Source: JAWVZH01 sp033722295
GTDB lineage: Bacteria > Bacteroidota > Bacteroidia > Chitinophagales > Saprospiraceae
DNA length: 19,442 nucleotides
Direction: 5' to 3'
Assembly (NCBI GenBank): GCA_033722295.1
Contig: JAWVZH010000044.1
Coordinates: 1 to 19,442, forward strand
Part shown: one piece after another, positions 8,009 through 15,803 of the stretch
Position numbering within the stretch: position 1 is the stretch's first letter
Layout: each line of letters begins with the position of its first letter
Made by a program: the position numbers and the translations under genes
The notes under the pieces: generated by a model
The model's database searches: none
Told to the model about the DNA's origin: nothing
The model's input: only the letters and a program-made list of their open reading frames with translations

Positions 8009-9283
8009 ATGAGAGAGCACTTTTTATCCTTTGTGTGGCAGCACAAACTGTTTGCCCATGACGAATTGAAAACCACCGAGGGTCAGTTCCTCAGCATCAT
8101 ACATTCGGGTTATTTGAATCACGATGCGGGTCCCGATTTCAGAGAGGCCAGGGTCAAACTGGATGATATACTATGGAGTGGAAATGTGGAGATCCATGTT
8201 AGATCATCTGATTGGCAACTTCACGGGCACGAGTCGGATCCGGCCTATGATAACGTAATTTTACATGTCGTTTACGAGGATGACCGTCCGGTCATTGGCA
8301 AAGCGGGATCTCCGGTGCCTTGCCTCGAATTGAAGAGGCGCCTGATGCATAAGTACATCCGCAACTGGAAAAGACTGGAGACACGCAGATCGTGGTTGCC
8401 CTGCGGCTCAGGATTTGCTGATGTGAAACCTGCTACACGAGCCAATACTATGGAACGTATGACTATTGAACGGCTTGAGAGCAGGACCTTCGAACTTTTA
8501 CACAGGCTGGAACAAGTAAAGGGTGACTGGACACAATTGATCTTTGAAAGATTATCCAGAGGTATGGGGTTTGGAAAGAACGGTGAGGCATTCGAGCAAA
8601 TGGCCAGATCCATTCCTTCGAGGATCTTGATGAAAGCTTCTGATTCTCATTTGACGATCGAGGCGATATTATTCGGCCAGCAAGGATTGCTCAAAGACCC
8701 TGTCGATAATTATCAAATGGAGTTACGGTCCACCTATGATTTTCTCAGACAAAAGTATGGTATCGAGCCATTAGGTCCGGGACGATTGAAGTTCTTAAGA
8801 ACGAGACCATCCAATTTCCCCACTGTCCGGTTGTCTCAATTGGCAGCGTTGATATCGCGCGGTAGTGAAGACTTCTCTCACTTTTTGGAAGTAACTGACT
8901 GGAATGAGGTCAGGGCAGCGCTTCAATGTCAGGTATCTCCTTATTGGCAGCGGCATTATGATTTTGGAAAATCATGCAAGCAGACGGTGCGAGCGCTTTC
9001 ATTACAAAGCCAGCAGTTGTTGACCATAAATGTACTGGTCCCTCTGCAGTTTGCTTATGCTACATATCTTGGTTCAGAAGTGCGTAAAGCCAATGCATTG
9101 AGTCTGCTGGGCGGTGTCAGTGCGGAAAATAACAAGATCATCAGAAAATGGCGGGGGTTCGGTGCAAAACCAAAGAACGGACTGGATACCCAGGGACTTT
9201 TGCATCTACACGGGGCATATTGCAGCAAACATCGCTGCCTGGCCTGTCCCGTCGGGAGTGAATTGATCAGAAAAATGGATTAA
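8009..9283 (+). CDS. DUF2851 family protein
   Basis: A 424-residue protein of a family common in Bacteroidota and without an assigned function that I know of. The N-terminal region is the conserved part: FVWQHKLF, HSGYLNHDAGPDFREARV, then WSGNVEIHVRSSDWQLHGHE and YDNVILHVVYEDD. The GPDF and NVEIH...SDW...H blocks, rich in Asp, Glu and His, look like a possible metal or nuclease-like site, but that is only a guess. The C-terminus has three close cysteines (Cys405, Cys410, Cys413, in CSKHRCLACPVG), which might bind a metal or cluster. There is no signal peptide or membrane segment. It follows folA by 8 bases, so it is probably last in the mre-mrdA-folA operon. Its stop overlaps the stop of the convergent DinB gene. 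Confidence 0.87.
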   Translation: MREHFLSFVWQHKLFAHDELKTTEGQFLSIIHSGYLNHDAGPDFREARVKLDDILWSGNVEIHVRSSDWQLHGHESDPAYDNVILHVVYEDDRPVIGKAGSPVPCLELKRRLMHKYIRNWKRLETRRSWLPCGSGFADVKPATRANTMERMTIERLESRTFELLHRLEQVKGDWTQLIFERLSRGMGFGKNGEAFEQMARSIPSRILMKASDSHLTIEAILFGQQGLLKDPVDNYQMELRSTYDFLRQKYGIEPLGPGRLKFLRTRPSNFPTVRLSQLAALISRGSEDFSHFLEVTDWNEVRAALQCQVSPYWQRHYDFGKSCKQTVRALSLQSQQLLTINVLVPLQFAYATYLGSEVRKANALSLLGGVSAENNKIIRKWRGFGAKPKNGLDTQGLLHLHGAYCSKHRCLACPVGSELIRKMD

Positions 9284-9828
9284 TTCAGATATCGCTCTTT
9301 TAATATGCGGATATGATGATTTTCATGGCCCGCGATGATCCAGGCCAGGGCACGACATGATACTGAATGATCATTGGCAATTCCAAAATTCGTCAGGGCA
9401 GAAGAAGGTATGTTCTCGAAGAGACTGTAAGTAGAAAGCCGTACTGTCTTGTACTCTTCGATCAGAGAGATCGGAGATCTGTCATCGGCTCCGCAAGTTT
9501 TGATGTATTCTTCATGATCGAAACCCTGTATAGGGTTGTCATCGCCACGTCCGATCCTGAGGGCCCTGTATGCGAAAACCCTTTCAGCATCGATAAGATG
9601 CAAGAGTACCTGCTTTATGCTCCACTTGTCCTGCTGATAGCGGTAGGACCACTTCTTTTCGGGTATGCTCTTAAAAAAATTTAAGGCGCTGAAGTACTGA
9701 TTCTGAAGAGCTTGCATACCATCATTGCCCTCCACTTCTTCTATATATTTGAAATAATATGCCGCGGCTTCTTCAGTTTTCGGTCTGGGAATGACCCGCA
9801 CAGCAGAAAGGCTATCCGTAGAGTTCAT
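9280..9828 (-). CDS. DinB-family putative metal-dependent protein
   Basis: A 182-residue four-helix protein of the DinB/YfiT-like superfamily. The three expected metal-binding histidines are present: His77 in LLHLIDAERVFAYRAL, and His168 and His172 in AGHENHHIRIL. Members often act as thiol-dependent transferases or have no known substrate, so no reaction is proposed. The start ATG (9826-9828) lies inside the 3' end of the reductase gene, an overlap of 17 bases, so the two are probably co-transcribed. The stop shares bases with the convergent DUF2851 stop. Confidence 0.88.
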   Translation of the reverse strand: MNSTDSLSAVRVIPRPKTEEAAAYYFKYIEEVEGNDGMQALQNQYFSALNFFKSIPEKKWSYRYQQDKWSIKQVLLHLIDAERVFAYRALRIGRGDDNPIQGFDHEEYIKTCGADDRSPISLIEEYKTVRLSTYSLFENIPSSALTNFGIANDHSVSCRALAWIIAGHENHHIRILKERYLN

Positions 9829-10546
9829 ACTTTACCTGGGTTTTATCATAACCCAAGTTAATAATTAAGTTGGCAACAGCTTCATCGATCATGTCAGACC
9901 ATCCACAAATGAGAAACAACCTGTTCGGATCTACATCCTTGTATTTTTCCATGTATATAGGGTGGATATAACCTTTAGAATGATGAGGTGACTTGATCTT
10001 GTCCTCCCGGGACAAGGTCACATCATAAATGAACTTCTTGTCCATCCTTGCCATTTCCAGGAATTCTTCCTCATACAGAATGCCCGTATTGTATCTCGTT
10101 CCGTAGATCAAATGCATGTTTTGATGAGGCAGATGATGTTTGTAGATGTGTTTGAGCATACTTCGGAACGGAGCCACGCCAGTTCCTGTACATAGAAATA
10201 CGATCTCCCTTTCCAGGTCCTTTGGGAGGACAAACATGCCATCGGGACCTTTGAACTTCAATTTATCGCCTTCCCCTATCTCGTTGAACAAATAATCCGT
10301 TCCGCTACCACCTTCGAGTTTCACAATACACAACTCCAGTATGTTATTGTCTCCCGGTTCATTCGCGATGGAATAACTGCGCCAGCGACCCAACCGTTTT
10401 TCACTGATCGGCAAGTCTATGGTGATGAATTGTCCCGGTTTGAAATCAAACTCATCGACATCTTCTACTTCCAGGAAAAAGCGTCTCACGGTCGGACTGG
10501 CGTCCTCCATAGAAATGATCTTTCCTTCGTACCATTTGGTCGGCAT
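9812..10546 (-). CDS. Ferredoxin-NADP(+) reductase-type flavoprotein
   Basis: A 244-residue FAD-binding oxidoreductase that would transfer electrons between NAD(P)H and a small carrier such as ferredoxin or flavodoxin. The FAD domain has the RSYS motif (56-59, within RWRSYSIANEP) and the GSGTDYLF helix. The NAD(P) domain has CTGTGVAPFRSML (119-131) and near its end FLICGWSDMIDEAV. The protein ends in YELYG, so an aromatic Tyr lies two residues from the C-terminus, as in bacterial FNRs. An in-frame TTG lies two codons upstream (10550-10552); the ATG at 10546 is preferred. No separate ferredoxin gene is in the window, so the carrier is unknown. It overlaps the DinB-family gene. Confidence 0.88.
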   Translation of the reverse strand: MPTKWYEGKIISMEDASPTVRRFFLEVEDVDEFDFKPGQFITIDLPISEKRLGRWRSYSIANEPGDNNILELCIVKLEGGSGTDYLFNEIGEGDKLKFKGPDGMFVLPKDLEREIVFLCTGTGVAPFRSMLKHIYKHHLPHQNMHLIYGTRYNTGILYEEEFLEMARMDKKFIYDVTLSREDKIKSPHHSKGYIHPIYMEKYKDVDPNRLFLICGWSDMIDEAVANLIINLGYDKTQVKYELYG

Positions 10547-10641
10547 AGTCAAGGGTTTACACTACAAACCAAATTAGAAAGGTACTGTTTTGATGCGTCC
10601 TTATTTTATCGCGGGTGCAGAGCGATACTATAAATCCAGAG

Positions 10642-10986
10642 TTAATGATATTTTATCAGATATATGCCTTCTGGCCAGGATGAAATATCTATGTCTGATT
10701 GATCTTCAGTAAATTTCAGTGAGTATCTAAGCTTACCCAGAAGATCATAAATTGCCATACCACTGAATTTGTCAAGTGTCGATGGCAGTATCTTTAGAAC
10801 CCGGTCGGAAGGACGGATGTGGAGACGACGAAAGCTGAGACTGTGACTATGGTCAACAGGATTTACGGATCGATATTCAACCTTATTTTGAACCGGAAGG
10901 TAATTCTTTGAAGAATTCACACCATTGATCAATGAGGTATTGCCCAGGATACCGATCATTCCAAGGATACAAAAAAGTGTTCTCAT
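10642..10986 (-). CDS. Small secreted protein with T9SS type A-like C-terminal sorting domain
   Basis: A 114-residue protein. The first 20 or so residues (MRTLFCILGMIGILGNTSLI) form a plausible signal peptide. About 30 polar residues follow with no recognised domain. The last 60 residues resemble the type IX secretion sorting domain: IRPSDRVLKILPST, then MAIYDLLGKLRYSL and IDISSWPEGIYLIKY at the end. In typical cargo this domain follows a large enzyme or adhesin; here almost nothing is left in front of it. It could be a real mini-cargo or the remains of a larger gene. It stands alone, with 95 bases before the reductase gene downstream and about 158 bases to the kinase gene upstream. Start ATG 10984-10986. 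Confidence 0.7.
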   Translation of the reverse strand: MRTLFCILGMIGILGNTSLINGVNSSKNYLPVQNKVEYRSVNPVDHSHSLSFRRLHIRPSDRVLKILPSTLDKFSGMAIYDLLGKLRYSLKFTEDQSDIDISSWPEGIYLIKYH

Positions 10987-11144
10987 AGTATTTGGTTATG
11001 AGTTGGTTAATCAAATCTGTTCTCAACCGGGAATCACTTATGAGTATCACTTTTGCCTAATAGTACCGGGAAGATGACGATGGTAACCGCCGCGCTCCAT
11101 ATTTTTTAAAGTGAAGTGATAAAGAGAGTTTATCAAAGTCCCTA

Positions 11145-12056
11145 TTAAAGGAGGACCATGTCTTTGAATGGCGTCATGTAGGTAATGCCCTTGTCTTTGA
11201 AATAGTTCTTTGTCTCCTCGGGGTCACGCCTGGATGTGACCAATGCCATATCGCCTCCCCACGCCCCCAGAGATTTGATCTTTCCCCAGTAATCAGAGAA
11301 CCGCTCGCACATCAGTGACGATTGACCTATCCATTCGGACATTTTCTGTTCGTGTTCGTTGATGATCTCATCGCACGTTTCTATATCATGAGCGGAAATA
11401 AAGTTTTCCGTCAATGTGGTGGCCTCGCATATGTCAGCCTTCCTGATCTTCTTCTTTAAAAAATCCTTGAGTGAAAGTGCGGAATCCTGCTTTTGTCCCA
11501 AGAAAATGAGATAAAGGTTGTCGAGATATTTAGGAGCCCAGTCTACGGATTCGAAATGGATGCTCTCACCATTGAATTCGTATAAAAGCGGCCCATCGGC
11601 ATCCGCGCAAGCGATGTCATATGCTGAACCGTCAAAGACATCGAAATAGACAAGAAAAGGATTGGCCTCTGCCCAGGTCGACAATAGGTAGATCAGTGTC
11701 GAACTCGTGCCCAGGCCCCATTCTCTGGGGAAATCCAGTCTTGTGGTCACTTTGTACTTTTTCCATTTGGAAAGGAAATCGGAATTGTCATTACAAACCG
11801 CACGTAAGATCTTTCTCAAGCGCTCTGCGATCTCTTCATCGCTCGTTTTCATGCAATCGAAACCCAGGAGATCGAACTTCGCCGAAAACCATTCCTTGCC
11901 CTCATGGTCCAAACTCTTCCAGTTCAACTCCGAACCAGTAGATTCTTTGACTTCAAGATGTTGGCCGACCCTGGTGGGGATGGCGAGGGCTTTAGCCCCT
12001 TTGACTACGAGGTATTCTGCGGTAAGAAGAAGCTTTCCGTGGGCAAATAGTTTCAA
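11145..12056 (-). CDS. GYDIA-type GHMP kinase, probable mevalonate-pathway kinase
   Basis: A 303-residue small-molecule kinase of the GHMP superfamily. The N-terminal strand-turn (FAHGKLLLTAEYLVVKGAKALAIP) and the ATP loop GLGTSST (114-120) are clear. The later signature reads SAYDIA (144-149), a variant of the GYDIA motif that names this Bacteroidota group. A C-terminal GHMP motif is present as LGAWGGDMALV. It follows the HMG-CoA reductase gene by 20 bases, so the substrate is likely mevalonate or phosphomevalonate; the sequence does not say which. The start is TTG (12054-12056). No ATG precedes it, and starting later would cut into the first conserved strand. Family confidence is high, substrate confidence is modest. 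Confidence 0.87.
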   Translation of the reverse strand: MKLFAHGKLLLTAEYLVVKGAKALAIPTRVGQHLEVKESTGSELNWKSLDHEGKEWFSAKFDLLGFDCMKTSDEEIAERLRKILRAVCNDNSDFLSKWKKYKVTTRLDFPREWGLGTSSTLIYLLSTWAEANPFLVYFDVFDGSAYDIACADADGPLLYEFNGESIHFESVDWAPKYLDNLYLIFLGQKQDSALSLKDFLKKKIRKADICEATTLTENFISAHDIETCDEIINEHEQKMSEWIGQSSLMCERFSDYWGKIKSLGAWGGDMALVTSRRDPEETKNYFKDKGITYMTPFKDMVLL

Positions 12057-12076
12057 GCGTAAATAGGTTGATCGTC

Positions 12077-13432
12077 CTAAGTCTTCGTAAAAATACCTTT
12101 TTCATTCCTGATCGCCTCAAGATATTCCCGAACAGCACTGAAAGAAACCACTTTTTCTTCAAAATGACGTTCTACTTTTTTGGTTTCTTTCTCTGTTGCG
12201 CCCAACTGGATCAGGATATTCTGAAGGTGCATTTTCATATGTCCCTTTTGTATGCCTGTTGTGATCAGTGATCTGACGGCAGCAAAGTTCTGTGCCAGAC
12301 CAACGGCGGCTATGATCTGCATGAGTTCCCTGGCATCGGGATCACCCAGTAATTCCAGGGAACGCTTGGCGATGGGGTGCAAGGCTGTCAACCCACCGAT
12401 GGTGCCTACTGCCAGCGGCACTTTGATCCAGAACCGGAATCTTCCTTCTTTGATCTCCGCAAAGCTCAGACTGCGGTACTGCCCATCCTTGGAGGCATAG
12501 GCATGTCCGCAGGCTTCAACGGCCCGAAAATCATTGCCCGTAGCCAACACCACGGCATCGATGCCATTGTAGATGCCTTTATTATGAGTCGTGGCCCGAT
12601 ACGGATCGTGATAGGCAATATCAAGCGCCATCTTGAATTGATCAGCAAAGGTCTGTGCATCTATATCACCGGCAAAAGTGCCGAGATCCTCTACTGGGCA
12701 TTCGACACTTGCCTCTACCAGACAGGTGGGCGTGTAATTGCTCAGAATGCACATAATGATAACTATGTCGCGGTACTTTTCCTTCCAGTCGCTTTGTTGT
12801 GTGACAAACTTCTCCAGGGTTTTGGCAAAGCTTTCCAAACAGGAGTTTATGAAGTTGGCACCCATAGAGTCGCACGTTTGAAAAGAAGCGCGCAACTGGA
12901 AGTAATCCGGATCGATCTCAGGCATGTGAAGCCACTCGAAAGATTCAATCCCTCCCCCGCGTTTTTTCATATTCCTCGTTATGTCTTCCGCATCTTCCAG
13001 GAGCCGCGATTCCAATTCTTCTTTGATCTGTTCGAGACGCTCGAGATCTCCTTTCCATTTGAAATGAACTTGCCCGACCTTAGTTGTGCCGATGATCCGC
13101 GTTTTAAATCCTCCTCGGGACATCCAGAACTTGGCCGCCGAGGAAGCAGCCGCCACGACAGAACTCTCCTCGATCACCATGGGGATGACATATGTCTGGT
13201 CGTTGATCAGGAAGTTGGGCGCCACGCCATAAGGCATCGGAAAATTGCTGATCGTATTCTCGCTAAATCCGTCGAGTACTTTTTGTTGCTCTTCGCTGGT
13301 GTGCCAGTAACTCATGAGTTCTCTCATGACAGTTTCGGGATCCTTGAAGAAGTTTTCAACGATCCATTTGATCTTACCCGTTTTTGAGAGTTTGGAAAAA
13401 CCGCTTATCGTTTTCTTTTTATCGTCAGACAC
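12077..13432 (-). CDS. mvaA: Hydroxymethylglutaryl-CoA reductase, class II type
   Basis: A 451-residue HMG-CoA reductase linking HMG-CoA and mevalonate. All catalytic residues known from the Pseudomonas mevalonii enzyme can be placed: Glu88/89 in IEESSVVAAAS, Lys285 in HNKGIYNG, Asp301 in ATGNDFRA and His398 in KGHMKMH. DSMGANFIN (188-196) and GTIGGLTALHP (343-353) are the HMG-CoA and cofactor-site motifs. Class II members lack membrane anchors, and none is seen here. The start is GTG (13430-13432), three bases after the fni stop. Neighbours fni and the GHMP kinase argue for the biosynthetic direction (mevalonate formation) rather than breakdown. Cofactor preference cannot be told. The symbol follows class II usage. 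Confidence 0.95.
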   Translation of the reverse strand: MSDDKKKTISGFSKLSKTGKIKWIVENFFKDPETVMRELMSYWHTSEEQQKVLDGFSENTISNFPMPYGVAPNFLINDQTYVIPMVIEESSVVAAASSAAKFWMSRGGFKTRIIGTTKVGQVHFKWKGDLERLEQIKEELESRLLEDAEDITRNMKKRGGGIESFEWLHMPEIDPDYFQLRASFQTCDSMGANFINSCLESFAKTLEKFVTQQSDWKEKYRDIVIIMCILSNYTPTCLVEASVECPVEDLGTFAGDIDAQTFADQFKMALDIAYHDPYRATTHNKGIYNGIDAVVLATGNDFRAVEACGHAYASKDGQYRSLSFAEIKEGRFRFWIKVPLAVGTIGGLTALHPIAKRSLELLGDPDARELMQIIAAVGLAQNFAAVRSLITTGIQKGHMKMHLQNILIQLGATEKETKKVERHFEEKVVSFSAVREYLEAIRNEKGIFTKT

Positions 13433-13435
13433 CGC

Positions 13436-14464
13436 TTATCGCTTTAGTGTAAGAAACTGGTAGGCCATTTGAAGACCGGATTTCTGTACATCAAGATACG
13501 TATTAACTTCGTCAAGTCCGATCAATGCCCGCTTCAGTAATGCAGAAGCCTGAGCGTATATGGCCGGCATGTTAAGTTTTTGCATGCAATAATAACCATC
13601 TAAAAAGTTCCTGACTCCCCCGGAAACGATGGCCAGATCGCATTTTCTTCTGTCACCCAGTTCCCGGATGATCTCATTGAGCAGATCTACCATTTCATAG
13701 ATCGTGTGACCGACATTGGCCAGGGGCATCATACCCTTCATTCGTTCCGGTTCCGATCTCAGGGCTTCGAGTAAACTGAAATTCGTGCCACCCGCCGCGC
13801 CGAAATCTATGGCCTCCAGTGGAAGTTGCATCAGGGCTTTCAGGCTCTTGGGCCCCATCCCCTGACCGACTTCCTTCACGATGAGGGGATAGGAAGCTTT
13901 TTCAGTCATAAACTCTATCGTATCAAGGGCTTTTCGGCTGAAATCATCTCCTTCTGGCTGAAACCATTCCTGAAGGGGATTGACGTGAATGATCAGTCCG
14001 TCAGCCTGCAGTTTTTGAATCATGTCATCAAGGACACCCAGAGATTTATCGTCGATAAGTTTTTCGATCTGTGCGATACCCATGTTGGCAAAAAAAGGCA
14101 GGTCCTGTCCGATGAGGTGTCGCACATCAAAATCGGGGAGGTATTTATCGTCTTCAAGAAGGATCCTGCATGAACCAAGCCCCATGCCCATGCCAAAGGC
14201 CTGACAGGCTTGCGCCAGGTTGGCATTGATTGTGGAAGCGTGCTTTGCGCCACCCGTCATCGACGATACCCAAAGCGGAAAGCCGATCGTTTTGCCGGCG
14301 ATCTTGATCTCTGGAAAAAGATCTGCCGAAGATCCGGGGTGTACACCCATCAGGGGTTCATAGTAGAACCGGTCATCCAGCTTGTCACCGGCCAACTGAG
14401 CTTCGAAGGCCAGGTCGATATGATCCTGTTTCCGCTGTTCTGCGGTAATATCCTTTTCAGACAT
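13436..14464 (-). CDS. fni: Type 2 isopentenyl-diphosphate delta-isomerase
   Basis: A 342-residue FMN-dependent enzyme that interconverts isopentenyl and dimethylallyl diphosphate, the last step before prenyl chain building. Motifs in order: RKQDHI (11-16), VSSMTGG (66-72, flavin site), GLGSCR (95-100), HVNPLQE (160-166, with the catalytic Gln), VKEVG (196-200), AAGGTNF (223-229) and SGGVRNFLDG (281-290). An in-frame GTG lies six codons upstream (14480-14482), but ATG 14464 gives the usual N-terminus. It is the first gene of the fni-HMG-CoA reductase-GHMP kinase cluster. No clean promoter is visible upstream on this strand. Confidence 0.95.
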   Translation of the reverse strand: MSEKDITAEQRKQDHIDLAFEAQLAGDKLDDRFYYEPLMGVHPGSSADLFPEIKIAGKTIGFPLWVSSMTGGAKHASTINANLAQACQAFGMGMGLGSCRILLEDDKYLPDFDVRHLIGQDLPFFANMGIAQIEKLIDDKSLGVLDDMIQKLQADGLIIHVNPLQEWFQPEGDDFSRKALDTIEFMTEKASYPLIVKEVGQGMGPKSLKALMQLPLEAIDFGAAGGTNFSLLEALRSEPERMKGMMPLANVGHTIYEMVDLLNEIIRELGDRRKCDLAIVSGGVRNFLDGYYCMQKLNMPAIYAQASALLKRALIGLDEVNTYLDVQKSGLQMAYQFLTLKR

Positions 14465-14856
14465 GATGTAAAAGTAAGACACTCGCGTAACAAACGGATA
14501 AGAGGGGAGGTTTAGATGGTGTATGGTGTATGGAAAGTTTATTGATTATGGTTTAATGATTATGGATGAGAAGAAGTGATGTGAAGTTTTCGCTGTCTTT
14601 ATGCGTAAGCTAATTTGCTGGTGTATAGCCTTTCGTCAGAATCAATTACGCCCTGTAGGGACGGGATCCGGGTAACTCTTTGGCGAAAGACGTGGCTTCA
14701 CCACAGGTTAAATCTCTGCTCGAAGATAGCTGAAAACCTGATGTGCCATCGCACCAAAACACCGTGACGCCAATTCACCGACGGGCGCCTTTTTCAGATC
14801 CTGTGCGAAATTTGGACTGTTTTTCAGTGAGTTATAAAAATTTAGTCTAAAAAATC
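14465..14856. other. Gene-free stretch between fni and the rplM promoter
   Basis: About 390 bases without a convincing gene. The part next to fni holds short tandem-like repeats: a GGTGTAT unit twice at about 14518-14531, and gattatggtttaatgattat at about 14544-14563. A short imperfect palindrome, CGCCCTGTAGGGACG, is at 14649-14663. A minus-strand open frame (14708-14920, 70 codons) covers the rplM promoter and shows no recognised domain, so it is not called as a gene. Base composition shifts from AT-rich near fni to more GC-rich around 14640-14810. It must also hold the fni promoter, which I cannot place. Confidence 0.6.
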
Positions 14857-14888
14857 TTGCAATTTGACACGGGAAGGTTTTACATTTG
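14857..14888 (+). promoter_or_regulatory. Bacteroidota promoter of the rplM operon
   Basis: TTG at 14857-14859, a 21-base spacer, then TACATTTG at 14881-14888, a perfect TAnnTTTG box followed by CA. This is a form common before strongly expressed genes in the phylum. The start of transcription is expected near 14892-14894, giving a leader of about 45 bases before the rplM GTG. A small hairpin, GCTTT-GAAA-AAAGC (14894-14907), would stand at the very 5' end of the message. Confidence 0.7.
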
Positions 14889-14936
14889 CACTCGCTTTGA
14901 AAAAAGCCATTTTGAATCACGTTAAATACAAGAGTT

Positions 14937-15380
14937 GTGAATTCATTGAATTATAGAACGAAGTTCGCTAAGAATGAGGAGGTTGAACGAAAATGGCACC
15001 TCATCGATGCGGAGAATATGGTGGTTGGAAGAGTATGCTCGCAGATAGCTACTTTGCTGCGTGGCAAGCATAAACCTTCTTATACCCCCAACGTCGATAC
15101 AGGTGATTATGTCGTTGTCATCAATGCGGATCTGGTGAGATTCACTGGAGACAAGATGAAACAGAAAGAGTACATTACCTATTCCGGATATCCAGGTGGA
15201 CAAAAGTCCAAAAAGGCCGAAGAGGTAATGGCTAAATTTCCTGAAAGGATCATAGAAAATGCCGTTCGCGGCATGTTGCCCAAGAATCGACTGGGAAGAC
15301 AGATGTTCAATAAATTATTCGTTTACACCGGGGGTGAGCACCCTCATCAGGCACAAAAACCTGAGCCATATAAAATCTAA
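14937..15380 (+). CDS. rplM: Large-subunit ribosomal protein uL13
   Basis: A 147-residue ribosomal protein that binds 23S rRNA early in 50S assembly. It shows the family pattern KWHLIDAENMVVGRVCSQIATLLRGK...PSYTPNVDTGDYVVV, then VRGMLPKNRLGRQMFNKLFVYTGGEHPH. The start is GTG (14937-14939): it yields MNSLNYRTKFAKNEEV, which corresponds to the usual Bacteroidota L13 N-terminal extension, and there is no ATG nearby in frame. First gene of the operon; the rpsI ATG follows three bases after its stop. Confidence 0.97.
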   Translation: MNSLNYRTKFAKNEEVERKWHLIDAENMVVGRVCSQIATLLRGKHKPSYTPNVDTGDYVVVINADLVRFTGDKMKQKEYITYSGYPGGQKSKKAEEVMAKFPERIIENAVRGMLPKNRLGRQMFNKLFVYTGGEHPHQAQKPEPYKI

Positions 15381-15383
15381 TCT

Positions 15384-15770
15384 ATGGAATCAGTTAATGC
15401 AATAGGAAGAAGGAAGGCATCCGTAGCACGGGTCTATCTCGTGAAGGGGAAGGGCAAGATCTCCATCAATGGAAAGGACATGAAAAACTACTTTCCCCAG
15501 CCCAACATTCAGCTCAAGGTTATGGCTCCTCTGGAAGCTGTAGATGTAGCCAAGGAATATGACATTCAGGTGAATGTGGACGGTGGTGGCTTCAAAGGAC
15601 AGTCCGAAGCAATAAGAATGGCCATTGCCAGAGCGCTGGTCGAGATCAATGAGGACTATCGAAAGCCTCTGAAGGACAGGGTATTTCTCAGAAGAGATGC
15701 ACGCGTGGTGGAAAGAAAGAAATACGGGAAGCCTAAGGCGAGAAAGAGCTTCCAGTTCAGCAAGCGTTAA
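15384..15770 (+). CDS. rpsI: Small-subunit ribosomal protein uS9
   Basis: A 128-residue 30S protein whose C-terminal tail reaches the decoding centre. Seen are NAIGRRKASVARVYL near the start, GGGFKGQSEAIRMAIARALVEI in the middle, and the conserved basic tail ending in FQFSKR. Its pairing with rplM, three bases apart, is the standard L13-S9 arrangement. Confidence 0.97.
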   Translation: MESVNAIGRRKASVARVYLVKGKGKISINGKDMKNYFPQPNIQLKVMAPLEAVDVAKEYDIQVNVDGGGFKGQSEAIRMAIARALVEINEDYRKPLKDRVFLRRDARVVERKKYGKPKARKSFQFSKR

Positions 15771-15803
15771 TTTTTGTGACTTCCATTTAAACTGAAGAAT
15801 ATT

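Noticed and set aside
10547..10641. Possible promoter for the ferredoxin-NADP reductase gene (TAATTTG on the minus strand)
   Set aside because: One base short in the -7 box and no TTG at the right distance upstream.
11117..11135. Hairpin (7-base stem TGATAAA/TTTATCA) after the GHMP kinase gene
   Set aside because: The stem is AT-rich and no T-run follows on the minus strand, so it is too weak to call a terminator.
12377..13387. Long plus-strand open frame of 336 codons opposite HMG-CoA reductase
   Set aside because: It is the antisense of a gene whose catalytic motifs are all clear; its protein matches nothing I recognise and it has a composition expected for a shadow frame.
14708..14920. 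Minus-strand open frame of 70 codons upstream of rplM
   Set aside because: It runs through the strong rplM promoter, has no recognised domain and no start signal; left as part of the gene-free stretch.
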